From NCBI GenBank assembly GCA_951812505.1, contig CATOSI010000002.1, forward strand, positions 744,001 to 808,000: DNA of 64,000 nt. Reading direction: 5' to 3'. Shown here piece by piece: positions 42,830-51,639 of the stretch (position 1 is the stretch's first letter; every line of letters starts with the position of its first letter). The notes under the pieces are model-generated. The model was not told the DNA's origin. It ran no database searches and worked only from the letters and a program-made list of their open reading frames with translations. The position numbers and the translations under genes were made by a program. The stretch is from an uncultured Dehalococcoidia bacterium. Lineage in GTDB: Bacteria > Chloroflexota > Dehalococcoidia > Lucifugimonadales > UBA1123.

Positions 42830-43975
42830 TCAGTCTCGCAGCAGGTTGCGGGCGATGATGAGGCGCTGGACTTCGGTGGTGCCTTCGTATATCTCGGTCA
42901 CTTTGGCGTCGCGATAGTAGCGTTCGACGTTGGTGGGGGCGAAGTACCCGACTCCGCCGTGCATCTGGACGGCCTTGTCCGCGCACTCGACGGCCACCCG
43001 GGAGCAGTACAGCTTGGCCATGGATGCCTCGGTTACGAACGGCCTGCCCTCGTCCTTGAGTGTGGCCGACTTCAGCGTAAGCAGCCGCGCGGTCTCGATG
43101 TTGGTCGCCATTTCGACCAGATACCACTGCAGGCCCTGGAATTCGGCGAGCTTCTGGCCGAACGCCTCGCGCTGCTTGACGTAGGCGAGTGCGGCGTCGT
43201 AGGCGGCCTGGGCTATGCCGACACACTGAGCGGCTATCGCCATGCGGCTCGCGTTGAGGACCTCCATCGTCATGCGAAAGCCGTCGCCTTCGCTGCCCAT
43301 GCGGTTCTCTTCCTGGACGGCGCAGTTGTCGAAGAATATTTCCGCCGCCGAGGACGCCCTTATGCCCATCTTGCCGTGCAGCGGGCTTATCTCTATCCCC
43401 GGCGAGTCCCCTTCCACGATGAACGAATTGATGCCCCTCGAACCCAGCGCTCTGTCCTGGGTTGCCATCACGACCATAGTGTCCGCCTCGGGCGCGTTGG
43501 TGATGAACGTCTTGGCGCCATTCAGGACGTATCCTCCGTTGGAGCGCGTTCCCGCGGTGGTGAGCGCGGCTGCATCCGAGCCCGCGCCCGGCTCGGTGAG
43601 CGCGAATGCTCCTACTTTTTCGCCAGATACCAGCGGCGGTATGAACTCGCGCTTCTGACCCTCGGTGCCGAACATATCTATGTACTGGGTGCAAAGCGAA
43701 AGATGAGCGCCGAGTATAGTCGCGGTCGCCGCGCAGCCCCTGGCTATCTCCTCGACCGCAACGACCATCTGGCGAGTCGTGCCTCCGCTGCCGCCGTACT
43801 CCTCGTCTATTCCCAGGCCGAGTATGCCGAGCTGGGCCAGTCCACGGAAGTTGTCGTATGGGAACTCGCCGCTTTCGTCGTATGCGGCCGCCCTTGGCGC
43901 GAGTTCGGAGTCCGCGAACTCGCGGACAACGTTTCTCAGCATCAGTTCTTCTTCATTGAGAAGCAGTTCGGTCAT
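42830..43975 (-). CDS. Acyl-CoA dehydrogenase
   Basis: A 381-residue flavoprotein of the acyl-CoA dehydrogenase family. The N-terminal helical domain leads to the FAD segment FALTEPGAGSDAAAL near residue 130 and the middle beta domain. The C-terminal domain has QMHGGVGYFAPTNVERYYRD and IYEGTTEVQ, whose Glu is in the region of the catalytic base of short-chain enzymes. It introduces a 2,3-double bond into an acyl-CoA and passes electrons to ETF. It lies 33 bases from the epimerase gene and would feed branched or odd-chain acyl-CoAs into the propionyl-CoA route. Confidence 0.9.
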   Translation of the reverse strand: MTELLLNEEELMLRNVVREFADSELAPRAAAYDESGEFPYDNFRGLAQLGILGLGIDEEYGGSGGTTRQMVVAVEEIARGCAATATILGAHLSLCTQYIDMFGTEGQKREFIPPLVSGEKVGAFALTEPGAGSDAAALTTAGTRSNGGYVLNGAKTFITNAPEADTMVVMATQDRALGSRGINSFIVEGDSPGIEISPLHGKMGIRASSAAEIFFDNCAVQEENRMGSEGDGFRMTMEVLNASRMAIAAQCVGIAQAAYDAALAYVKQREAFGQKLAEFQGLQWYLVEMATNIETARLLTLKSATLKDEGRPFVTEASMAKLYCSRVAVECADKAVQMHGGVGYFAPTNVERYYRDAKVTEIYEGTTEVQRLIIARNLLRD

Positions 43976-44628
43976 ATTTCAACTCCGGCATAGGTTTTGT
44001 AGAATAGTCCGCGGTCAACTCCGCCACAGTCAACTATATCAAAAGACGGCAGGCGAAATGCTATGTACGCGGGCAGGCCCAGCGAATCCCATATTGAGAA
44101 GGCATCCACGTCGGCGTGGCGCGCGATGAAACTGGACATGGCGGTCCCGTGAGTAACCATGAGGATGCTTCGGTCCGGGTGGTCGGTCAGAGCGCACCGG
44201 ATTTCGGATTCGATGCGCGCCGCTACGTCATGGCATGATTCGCTTCCATATTCGACGCTGTCCGGCGACTGGAAGAACCTGCGTATGTTATCGTGAAACT
44301 CAGTCCGGGGCAGGAATGTCGCCGGTCGCCGATGTTCGCGCAAGTCTTCTCTGACTGAGAAGTCAATACCAAGGTATAAACCGATATGCTGTGCGGTCTC
44401 TATCGCCTTCGTCTCGGGACTGGAGAACATGACCGCAGGAAGGAACCGGCTCAGCTCACGCGCGAGGGTTTCACAGCGTCTGACTCCTTCTTCGCTGAGC
44501 GTCCACTCAGAAGCCGGGCAGTCGGAGTTCACCTCGGGGACGGAGTGCCTGATGAGAACGACTACCTGATTTTGATAGGTCAACGCAAGCTTACACCGGT
44601 CGGGGGCCGTACTGATTGTCGTCGTCAC
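43972..44628 (-). CDS. Histidine phosphatase family protein
   Basis: A protein of at most 218 residues in the phosphoglycerate-mutase/phosphatase superfamily. The catalytic His is in LIRHSVPEV, where the usual R-H-G is R-H-S. The second Arg is near SSPETKAIETAQ, the Glu near FHDNIRRFF/EYGSES, and the last His in MVTHGTAMSSF. Its stop overlaps the acyl-CoA dehydrogenase start by four bases (ATGA), so they are coupled. The annotated ATG overlaps the DUF805 gene by 38 bases; a TTG about 15 codons later is a possible real start. The substrate is unknown. Confidence 0.75.
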   Translation of the reverse strand: MTTTISTAPDRCKLALTYQNQVVVLIRHSVPEVNSDCPASEWTLSEEGVRRCETLARELSRFLPAVMFSSPETKAIETAQHIGLYLGIDFSVREDLREHRRPATFLPRTEFHDNIRRFFQSPDSVEYGSESCHDVAARIESEIRCALTDHPDRSILMVTHGTAMSSFIARHADVDAFSIWDSLGLPAYIAFRLPSFDIVDCGGVDRGLFYKTYAGVEI

Positions 44629-44926
44629 TCTTCCCGGCCATGAAGATTATCAGGACGATCCAGCCGACGATGGGGATGAGTCCGATAAGCTGCCACCATC
44701 CGCTACGGCGCGTGTCATGCAGACGCCGCGCTCCGACTGCCAGGGACGGTATAAGCAACGCCAGGGCATACACCACCTCGACGACAACGAACCAGTCCAA
44801 CACAAGAGGTATCAGCCCCAGAATTATGGATATGATGACATGTACCAGGAGGAACAGCCAGTATTCGGAACGCTTCGCTCGGCCTTCGAATACGGCGTAC
44901 TTTTGTAAGACTTCTATATATGGCAC
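44591..44926 (-). CDS. DUF805 membrane protein
   Basis: A 111-residue protein of the DUF805 (YhaH) family. The conserved start YAVFEGRAKRSEYWLF precedes two or three helices, and VGARRLHDTRRSGWWQLI is the family signature before the last helix. The family is widespread and of unknown function. It is the first gene of the phosphatase/acyl-CoA dehydrogenase/epimerase series on the minus strand. Confidence 0.85.
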   Translation of the reverse strand: MPYIEVLQKYAVFEGRAKRSEYWLFLLVHVIISIILGLIPLVLDWFVVVEVVYALALLIPSLAVGARRLHDTRRSGWWQLIGLIPIVGWIVLIIFMAGKSDDDNQYGPRPV

Positions 44927-44999
44927 TTATTCGCCTCCTTGCTCAACGATTCCCTGCCGGGTGGTCAACTCACGCTCGCATTTTACATCGTCTGACTAC

Positions 45000-46649
45000 T
45001 TAGAACGGCGAGAACTCCTGCTGCTCTCCGAAGACGTTTCTGAACACGTCGGATATTTCTCCCAAGGTGGCGTACGCCTCCACGCACTCCAGGATAGCCG
45101 GCATTGTGTTGTCGGTCCCGCGCGCCACGTCTTCGAGCCTGTGCAACGTGGCCAAAACGGTGGACTCGTCCCTTTCGCTCTTTACTCTGGCGAGCCTGTC
45201 CAACTGTCGCTGAGTTTCGGCACGCTCTATCATCTGGAGCTTTTCTATGGGGGGAGTGGAGGACTGGAATCGGTTGACGCCGACCACGATCCTCTCTTGA
45301 GACTCTACTTGCCGCTGGTGCCTGAACGCGCTCTCGTGAATCTCCTGTATCTGGTAGCCTCTGTCGAGGGCGGACAGCGCGCCGCCCATGTTGTCCATTT
45401 CTGCTATGTACTCGAACGCTTTCTCCTCAACCTGGTCGGTCAGGCTTTCGATGTAGTAGGAGCCTGCGAGCGGGTCCACGGTGTCGGCGACACCCATTTC
45501 GTAGGCGAGGACCTGCTGAGTCCTGAGCGAGAGTTGGACGGACTCTTCGGTCGGCAGCGCGAGTGCCTCGTCCTTGGAATTCACGTGCAAGGACTGGGTT
45601 CCGCCGAGGATGGCGGCGAGCGCCTGGATGGTGGTGCGGATCACGTTGTTGTCGGGCTGCTGGGCGGTTAGCGTCACACCCGCGGTCTGAGTGTGGAACC
45701 GGCAAGTCCAGGAGCGCGGGTTCTCCGCGCCGAACCGTTCGCGCATTATCTTGGCCCACATTCTTCTGGCCGCCCTGAACTTGGCGACCTCCTCGAACAG
45801 GTGGCTCTGGGCTACGAAGAAGAAGCTGAGCCTGGGCGCGAATGAGTCAATGCTCAGCCCGGCGTCCACGGCGGCCTGGACGTAAGCGATGGCGTTGGAA
45901 AAAGTGAACGCGAGTTCCTGCGCGGCGGTTGCGCCTGCCTCGGCCATATGGTATCCGCTGATGCTGATTGTGTTCCACCGCGGAACGTTCTGGGAGCAGT
46001 ATGCGAAGGTGTCCGTCACAAGGCGCATGGAGGGCTTGGGAGGGTAGATGTACGTCCCGCGCGCGATGTATTCCTTGAGTATGTCGTTCTGGATGGTGCC
46101 GTTGAGCTTTTCAGGGCCGACGCCCTGCTTCTTTGCGACAGCGATGTAAAGGGCAAGAAGTACGGACGCGGTGGCGTTGATGGTCATGGATGTGCTGACA
46201 ATGTCGAGCGGAATCCCGTCGAAGAGCGCTTCCATGTCGGCAAGGCTGCTGATGGGGACGCCGGTGCGCCCTATTTCGCCCTGCGCCATCGGGTGGTCTG
46301 AGTCGTAGCCGGTCTGAGTGGGCAGGTCGAACGCTACGCTCAGGCCGTTCTGGCCCTGTTCGAGCAGGTATCGGTAGCGTCGGTTGGACTCTTCGGGAGA
46401 GGCCATTCCCGCGTACTGGCGCATCGTCCAGAGGCGGCCCCGGTACATGGTGGGCTGGACTCCTCGCGTGAAAGGATACTCTCCGGGATATCCGAGATTG
46501 CCGTCCGGGTCTGGCCGGTCTTCCCGGGTGTAGAGTATGTCCTCCTCGATGCCTGAGCCTGTCTCGAAAGTGTCCTGCCGTTCTCCGAACCGTTTCAATA
46601 CGGGATCGAGGGTGTTTTCTCGCCACTCTTGCTTGCTGTCGCTGGGCAT
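45000..46649 (-). CDS. Methylmalonyl-CoA mutase large (catalytic) subunit
   Basis: About 549 residues, the TIM-barrel subunit of a coenzyme-B12-dependent acyl-CoA mutase. Typical segments are [53 protein letters not shown] and [19 protein letters not shown]. The C-terminal B12 domain is absent, and a separate small subunit is encoded at 41934-42350. The ATG at 46649 has GGAG at eight bases; an upstream ATG in the same frame lacks this. With the epimerase it channels propionyl-CoA into succinyl-CoA. Isobutyryl-CoA mutase is a less likely alternative. Confidence 0.9.
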   Translation of the reverse strand: MPSDSKQEWRENTLDPVLKRFGERQDTFETGSGIEEDILYTREDRPDPDGNLGYPGEYPFTRGVQPTMYRGRLWTMRQYAGMASPEESNRRYRYLLEQGQNGLSVAFDLPTQTGYDSDHPMAQGEIGRTGVPISSLADMEALFDGIPLDIVSTSMTINATASVLLALYIAVAKKQGVGPEKLNGTIQNDILKEYIARGTYIYPPKPSMRLVTDTFAYCSQNVPRWNTISISGYHMAEAGATAAQELAFTFSNAIAYVQAAVDAGLSIDSFAPRLSFFFVAQSHLFEEVAKFRAARRMWAKIMRERFGAENPRSWTCRFHTQTAGVTLTAQQPDNNVIRTTIQALAAILGGTQSLHVNSKDEALALPTEESVQLSLRTQQVLAYEMGVADTVDPLAGSYYIESLTDQVEEKAFEYIAEMDNMGGALSALDRGYQIQEIHESAFRHQRQVESQERIVVGVNRFQSSTPPIEKLQMIERAETQRQLDRLARVKSERDESTVLATLHRLEDVARGTDNTMPAILECVEAYATLGEISDVFRNVFGEQQEFSPF

Positions 46650-46813
46650 CGCGTTTCTCCGTAGGGTTGCTGCCTTGATATGGGTACATGGAATGATACC
46701 AGTTAATGGGCCCAATAGAACGCGCTTTTGCTCTCCGTCTCAGTAGGTGGCCTGCGAGCGAATAGGGTAGGATTATCAGGTAGAGTCTCGTCGTTCTTGA
46801 AAGGCCGCGCAGA

Positions 46814-47653
46814 GTGATTAACAGTCCCATCAAGTGGGTAGGCGGGAAGTCGAGGCTGAGAAAAGCCATATTACCGCTGATTCCCCCTCACAAGTGTTAC
46901 GTCGAGCCGTTTGGCGGAGCGGCGTGGGTCTTGTTCGGGAAGGCTCCGAGTTCGATAGAGGTCTTGAACGACATTGACGAGGAATTAATCAACTTTTTCA
47001 GGGTGGTGAAACACAGGCCGGAGGAATTCCTCGAATCATTCGACCTGGAAATGGTATCGAGAAGCGAATTTCAGAGGCTCGCCGATATAGATCCGAAGTC
47101 ACTGTCAGACATAGACCGGGCGCACCGGTTCTATTATCTGATCATGGCCGGATGGGGAGGCGAAGCGCGCTATCCGAGATTTCAGACCAGTACTTCGGAC
47201 GGTGGACACGGCAACAGGCTGGTTGGCGCTCTCAAATCTCTCAGAAAGAGGATCGAGCCGGTCCACGAGCGTCTGAGGACGGTCATAATCGAGAACCTCG
47301 ATTGGGCAGAGTGCATAGACAGGTACGACCGACCGGAGTCGTTCATGTATCTGGACCCACCGTATCCGGGCAACGGAGCGAACTACAATCACAATATGAA
47401 GACGGCGGAGGAGCATGCGGCTATTGCTGGGCGGCTCGACGGTCTCAGATCCATGTGGATGCTGTCCTCATACGATACAGAAGAAGTGAGGGCACGGTTT
47501 CGGGACTACAACATCGTACCGATTCGGTCTTCGTCCGGGATGCGCTCGTCTGAAACGGAAGCGCGGGAGTCGGGCAGGAAGAGGACGCTCAATCGGGAGG
47601 TGGTGGTGCTCAATTATGAACCGCCGTCGGAATCGGACGCTCTGCTACTTTGA
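46814..47653 (+). CDS. D12-class (Dam-like) DNA adenine N6-methyltransferase
   Basis: A 279-residue class-alpha amino-methyltransferase. The SAM motif KWVGGKSRLRKAI is at residues 7-19, FGGAAW and LNDIDEELINFF follow, and the catalytic D-P-P-Y is in MYLDPPYPG near residue 186. The target-recognition region lies between about 75 and 150. It should methylate adenine in a short DNA site such as GATC. No restriction gene is adjacent, so it is an orphan methylase for regulation or protection. The start codon is GTG. It is divergent from the mutase gene. Confidence 0.85.
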   Translation: MINSPIKWVGGKSRLRKAILPLIPPHKCYVEPFGGAAWVLFGKAPSSIEVLNDIDEELINFFRVVKHRPEEFLESFDLEMVSRSEFQRLADIDPKSLSDIDRAHRFYYLIMAGWGGEARYPRFQTSTSDGGHGNRLVGALKSLRKRIEPVHERLRTVIIENLDWAECIDRYDRPESFMYLDPPYPGNGANYNHNMKTAEEHAAIAGRLDGLRSMWMLSSYDTEEVRARFRDYNIVPIRSSSGMRSSETEARESGRKRTLNREVVVLNYEPPSESDALLL

Positions 47654-47676
47654 AACCGGCAGGGCGGAGATGCGGA

Positions 47677-48024
47677 TCAAAGATGGCCGTTGGGGCTCTT
47701 GAAGCGGTCTATGTTTATGGCGCGTGCGCCACGAGTATAGCGCACACGGATTTTCTCTCCGATGTCCAGAGTGTGGTAGGTAGGGCGGTCAACGGAAATC
47801 GGAGCGCCGTTGACCAGTAGGATGTACCGCCCCCTGTCGTCAACTCTCTTGGATTCCAGGGTTCCCTGTACAACGTAGTACGGCGGCAGCGCATCCACGA
47901 GAGACGATGTCAGTGACTCCACTCTGCGCGAGGTGGACTTCAGCGAATTCCACGTGTCCGTGTCGGGAATCGTGAATCTGTATGGTTTGCCTTGGAGCAT
48001 ATCCAAAGAAGGCTGAGCCTTCAC
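47677..48024 (-). CDS. Hypothetical protein with C-terminal beta domain
   Basis: A protein of up to 115 residues. The second half (YYVVQGTLESKRVDDRGRYILLVNG to IRVRYTRGARAINIDRF) reads like a small beta-barrel. No family is recognised. The start is uncertain: a GTG at 48024 has AAGG immediately before it, and an ATG eight codons later at 48000 is also possible. It converges on the methyltransferase gene with a gap of 23 bases. Confidence 0.5.
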   Translation of the reverse strand: MKAQPSLDMLQGKPYRFTIPDTDTWNSLKSTSRRVESLTSSLVDALPPYYVVQGTLESKRVDDRGRYILLVNGAPISVDRPTYHTLDIGEKIRVRYTRGARAINIDRFKSPNGHL

Positions 48025-48119
48025 CCTTATTTATGTTGTGTATGCGCTCGGAAATTTCGGGTCAAGCGCTATATATATTCGCACGGAGAACCAAGCGAAT
48101 AGTCCGAGTAGGTTGGCGT

Positions 48120-49610
48120 TTACTTCGTGAGGGAGTGTTTAGCCGCTCCCTCGCCCGCAATCTTTCCGAATACCGACCCTGCCATGAGACCGGAGCCTCC
48201 GGGGTAGTTGTGATAGAAGAGGCCGCCCACCAGTTCGCCGGCGGCGTACAGGCCTGGTATCGCGGTATCCTCGGTGTCGAGGACTCGTCCAGTCTCGTCT
48301 ATTTTCAGCCCGCCGAAAGTGAAGGTTATCCCGCAGGTTACCGCGTAACCCAAGTATGGCGGGGAGTCTAAGGGCAATGCCCAGTTAGACTTGGGAGGTT
48401 CGATGCCGAGAGTGTGTTTTCCGTCCAGCGCGGTGGGGTTGTACTCGCCTTCCTGCACCGCATCGTTGAATTGGCGCAAGGTAGATACGAGACCGCCACG
48501 GTTTATTCCGAGTCCGTCGGCCAGTTCCTCGACGGTATTGGCTTCCATCATGGAGACCTGCGGTATGTGGTACTCGTCCCTCAGAAGGTGTTTTGTCTTC
48601 TGGTCGAATATCTGGAAGGCGGCGCGCTGCGGCTGGAACAGGATCTCTTTGCCGTACTTGGCGTAGGTGTAGTTTCTAAAGTCCGCGCCTTCGTCCACGA
48701 ACCTCTCGCCGTCAACGTTGACTATTATGCCGAACGGGTACGAGTGTTTCTGGAACAGGTCGGCTATGTTGCGGTCGCCGGTGGGAGGAGCGTTGAGGTC
48801 CCAGGCTACGGCGTGGCAGCCGCTCCAGTGTCCGAAGGACTGGGCTCCGATGTCCAGCGCCATTCTTATGCCGTCGCCGGTGTTGAACTGCGTACCACGC
48901 ACCTTTGCGAGTTCCCAGCCGGGCCCCAGGTAGCGTGTGCGCATCTCGGCGTTGGCTTCGAATCCGCCGCAGGCGAGAACCACGGAGTCGCACTCCAATT
49001 CGTGGAAGCCATTCTCGTCTCGAATGGTGAGGCCGGTAATCTCGCCTTGCCTGTTCGTAGTGAGGTCGCTGGCCTTCGTGCCGTACCTGACGGTTCCTCC
49101 CTTTTGCTTCACCAGATCGAACTGTGTGTCGGACAGTCCCTTGCCTCCGCCGACCGCCTCCACTATCAGGCCTCCCCAGAATCTGAGTATGCCGTCGTGC
49201 CTGAAAGCCTGGCGTCCGTATGCGAGGATCCAGGGAACACCCTGCTCTCCGAGCCATCGCATGGTTGGCAGAGACTGGGAGACGAGCGTCTGTACGAGCT
49301 GCGAGTCGGACAGGCCCTCGGTCACCCGCATAATGTCTTCGTAGAATGCGTTCTCGTTGTACGATCCGACGTCAATGCCCGACTTCTCATCCTCGGACAT
49401 TTCGGGCAGAAGGGGTAGAAGGTCTTCGAGGCCATCGTAGGCGAACCTGAACAGTCCGCCGGTGAAGTACGAGTTGCCTCCGCGCAGGTATTCGGGAGCC
49501 TTCTCGAGCACAGTCACGTCGGCACCCTGCTCTATGGCTGCCAGCGCTGCTGAGAGAGCGGCGTTTCCACCGCCTACGACGACAACGTCGTGATTGACGC
49601 CTGATGTCAC
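48120..49610 (-). CDS. FAD-dependent oxidoreductase, TcuA/fumarate reductase flavoprotein type
   Basis: A 496-residue flavoprotein. The FAD-binding motif VVVGGGNAALSAALAA is at residues 10-25, followed by VTVLEKAPEYLRGGNSYFTGG. The middle capping domain has PWILAYGRQAFRH. The C-terminal FAD segment is GLYAAGELVGGLFYHNYPGGSGLMAG. It matches the tricarballylate dehydrogenase TcuA and 3-ketosteroid dehydrogenase group rather than the respiratory succinate dehydrogenase. No TcuB electron-transfer partner is next to it. The reaction is oxidation or reduction of an unsaturated acid or steroid-like substrate. Confidence 0.8.
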   Translation of the reverse strand: MTSGVNHDVVVVGGGNAALSAALAAIEQGADVTVLEKAPEYLRGGNSYFTGGLFRFAYDGLEDLLPLLPEMSEDEKSGIDVGSYNENAFYEDIMRVTEGLSDSQLVQTLVSQSLPTMRWLGEQGVPWILAYGRQAFRHDGILRFWGGLIVEAVGGGKGLSDTQFDLVKQKGGTVRYGTKASDLTTNRQGEITGLTIRDENGFHELECDSVVLACGGFEANAEMRTRYLGPGWELAKVRGTQFNTGDGIRMALDIGAQSFGHWSGCHAVAWDLNAPPTGDRNIADLFQKHSYPFGIIVNVDGERFVDEGADFRNYTYAKYGKEILFQPQRAAFQIFDQKTKHLLRDEYHIPQVSMMEANTVEELADGLGINRGGLVSTLRQFNDAVQEGEYNPTALDGKHTLGIEPPKSNWALPLDSPPYLGYAVTCGITFTFGGLKIDETGRVLDTEDTAIPGLYAAGELVGGLFYHNYPGGSGLMAGSVFGKIAGEGAAKHSLTK

Positions 49611-49826
49611 TGCTGCCTCCGTGACAAGTGGGAGTATGAACGATTGTTTGGCGTTCGTCTTAAAGAGTGGAGTAATAATACAGCAAAGTTGTGGATGATG
49701 CGACTGGAAATCTGGCTGGCAGGTCCGGCGTCGGCATACCGCGAGGAGGAGAAATTCGGTATAGTTATATTAGTATAGAGTCGGAAATGCATCGTGCCTT
49801 TCCATCTCTTACTCCCCACAGAATAC

Positions 49827-49900
49827 TGCCCGGTGGTGTAGTGGCAGCACAGGGGCCTTTGGAGCCTCTGACCCAGGTTCGAATCCTGGCCGGGCAGCCA
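49827..49900 (+). tRNA. tRNA-Gln (TTG anticodon)
   Basis: The acceptor stem TGCCCGG pairs with CCGGGCA. The anticodon stem GGGGC/GCCTC encloses CTTTGGA, giving anticodon TTG. The T arm has GGTTCGAATCC. A discriminator G and an encoded CCA end at 49900, unlike the tRNA-Val in this window. Confidence 0.95.
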
Positions 49901-49906
49901 CTGTTT

Positions 49907-49968
49907 CTGCATTCCCAAAAGGCGGGTATTCCTTCCAAATTAATGGCGGGAAGGAATCGCTAATGCAG
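49907..49968 (+). other. Nested hairpin directly after tRNA-Gln
   Basis: CTGCATT at 49907 pairs with AATGCAG ending at 49968, and inside it ATTCCTTCC (49928-49936) pairs with GGAAGGAAT (49949-49957). The 62-base structure starts six bases after the tRNA CCA end. It could be a processing or termination signal, since a convergent gene ends 11 bases further. Confidence 0.5.
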
Positions 49969-49979
49969 GAACTGTCTTC

Positions 49980-50411
49980 CTACGGTGACGAGTCGTGGGA
50001 CACCTCGGCATTTTCAAAATTGGACTGCGAGATAACGCGCTGTGCCGACTCGCTCACGTTGAAGATGAAGGGAAGTGTGGCGCTTATGTCCATTTCGCTC
50101 AGTTCCACTGTGGCGGTGACGGTGAATTCATAGCTGTCGTCGTCGAGTCTGCGCGGTTCTGCAAACTTCCAGGTGGTGGCGCCGTCGAGGAACTTTCCAA
50201 GCGCGTCGGCGCTCATATCTGCGAGTCCGGGATCGGCTGCGGCCAGATGATCGGCGATCTCCGAGTGGAGTTCATTAGCACGCTCTCGAACGTGCTGCCG
50301 AGCGAGTTCATCGGCGGTCAGGTCCCTGCCGATAACCAAGATTATGAAAGCCGCAAATCCGACGGCGGCGGCCGCCAGATACCAGAACCTTGGGCGTCGA
50401 GGTAACTTCAT
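49980..50411 (-). CDS. Membrane-anchored hypothetical protein
   Basis: A 143-residue protein. One N-terminal helix (LAAAAVGFAAFIILVI) follows a basic start (MKLPRRPRF), leaving an outside domain of about 110 residues with a helical first part and the beta-like SYEFTVTATVELSEMDISATLP. I do not recognise the family. GGGAG at nine bases supports the ATG at 50411; an upstream ATG would add 62 residues overlapping the divergent promoter region. Confidence 0.55.
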   Translation of the reverse strand: MKLPRRPRFWYLAAAAVGFAAFIILVIGRDLTADELARQHVRERANELHSEIADHLAAADPGLADMSADALGKFLDGATTWKFAEPRRLDDDSYEFTVTATVELSEMDISATLPFIFNVSESAQRVISQSNFENAEVSHDSSP

Positions 50412-50617
50412 GCTGAAATCTCCCTGCGGGGTGTTGTGCGATTCTACCAAAGGGCACGAGGCGGATTCCCCTAAAGACCTGGGGCGAGAGAGGCGCAGCG
50501 TTTGCAATATGGCAAGGCTGCCGTATAATTCTCCGTCCTGAGGTTCGCCGTCGAACGAACGTCGGGAAGCCAGTATAATCTGCTCGCGTTCAGTCATTCC
50601 CCATCGGAGTCCAGTTC

Positions 50618-51163
50618 GTGAAGGCCCTTTTTGTCACGTTTGTCTTGGTATTGGTTACAATCTCATGCACCCAAGAGCCGAGCGCCGCAGCCGGCTGGCC
50701 GTTCATCGGCTCCGACCAGGCGCATACCAAGTACTCGGCAGCCGAGGAAATCACGGCCTCCAATGTGGGCGAGCTTGAGATCGCGTGGAATGCGATTGAT
50801 GCCGCGACCGGCGAACTGGACTCGGACTTCGGCGAGAGCGGGAGTGTCGCGCTGACCGAGGGGCACGGCCGCGAGGTCAGCCGCTTTGAGTTCGACCAGA
50901 CCTCACCTCCGGTAGTGTTCGAAGATTTGGTGATCGTCGGGAGCTGCATACCCGACGGGGTGCAGCGCGAGTTCGACCCGCCCGGTACGGTCCAGGCGTT
51001 CGACAAGGCGACGGGCGCCGAACTCTGGCGTGGCGCAACACCGTATCCGACCAACGGGAACCCGATGACCTATCGCACGGAGTCAGGGCGTCAGTTCGTC
51101 GTTATCGCCACGGGTCGTGGCGCGGACGCGGCCCTCGTCGCATTCGCGCATCCCGGGCAGTGA
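50618..51163 (+). pseudogene. Internally deleted PQQ-dependent dehydrogenase-like lipoprotein gene
   Basis: A 181-residue frame with a lipoprotein signal (TISC at about residue 17). It then carries disconnected pieces of a quinoprotein dehydrogenase: the N-terminal WPFIGSDQAHTKYSAAEEIT, a middle segment RFEFDQTSPPVVFEDLVIVGS, the blade GTVQAFDKATGAELWR, and the C-terminal GNPMTYRTESGRQFVVIATG. Intact members have 550-650 residues, so about 400 are missing through in-frame deletions. The reading frame remains open, so a small product could be made, but the propeller cannot close. Confidence 0.7.
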
Positions 51164-51639
51164 GTCTGAGCGCGAACAGGTGACCTCTTCAGCCTCGGGG
51201 ACATGCCATGATAGAAGTAAAGAAACTGAAGGAGTGGACCTGTCCTTCTATACGAATGACGACGCTCTTGAAGGCGAATCAGCAGTATTCATGAAGCTCA
51301 AGTTGAAGTAGCTATCAAGGGGCTGTCGAAGACGCCACGCTTCTCAGTGAATTTCGTGCCACCCGGCGGGAAGTTGGGGTTTGGGCCAAAGTGGGCAGGG
51401 ACAAGCGCTTGCTCTAAGCGGCTCGGAGTGATTGATTTGCTTTGACTTACCGTTCATTCGAGCACGGACAGATGTCACCATGAACCCGCCGCAGAGTGTA
51501 GAATCCTGCCGAGTGGTATTTCATGTCAGTCGAGGCTGCCCTGGTGGAGGACATAGCGCTGGCGTCCGCGGTGGCGCGTGGGAATGCAGGGCCTACCCAT
51601 TCCACCAGGTCAAGGGCTATGAATTCTGGGGAGTGAGCA
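51164..51639. other. Intergenic region without a convincing gene
   Basis: This 476-base stretch between the decayed quinoprotein gene and the SMP-30 gene has only short frames. One of 37 codons at 51523-51636 (MSVEAALVEDIALASAVARG) ends just before the SMP-30 start. It has no clear ribosome site and no family resemblance, so I do not call it. Confidence 0.5.

Noticed and set aside
42533..43993. A 486-codon plus-strand frame
   Set aside because: It is antisense to the acyl-CoA dehydrogenase and epimerase, both of which have complete family motifs.
51523..51636. A 37-codon frame just before the SMP-30 gene
   Set aside because: It has no ribosome-binding site or recognisable motif and overlaps the probable leader of the SMP-30 gene.
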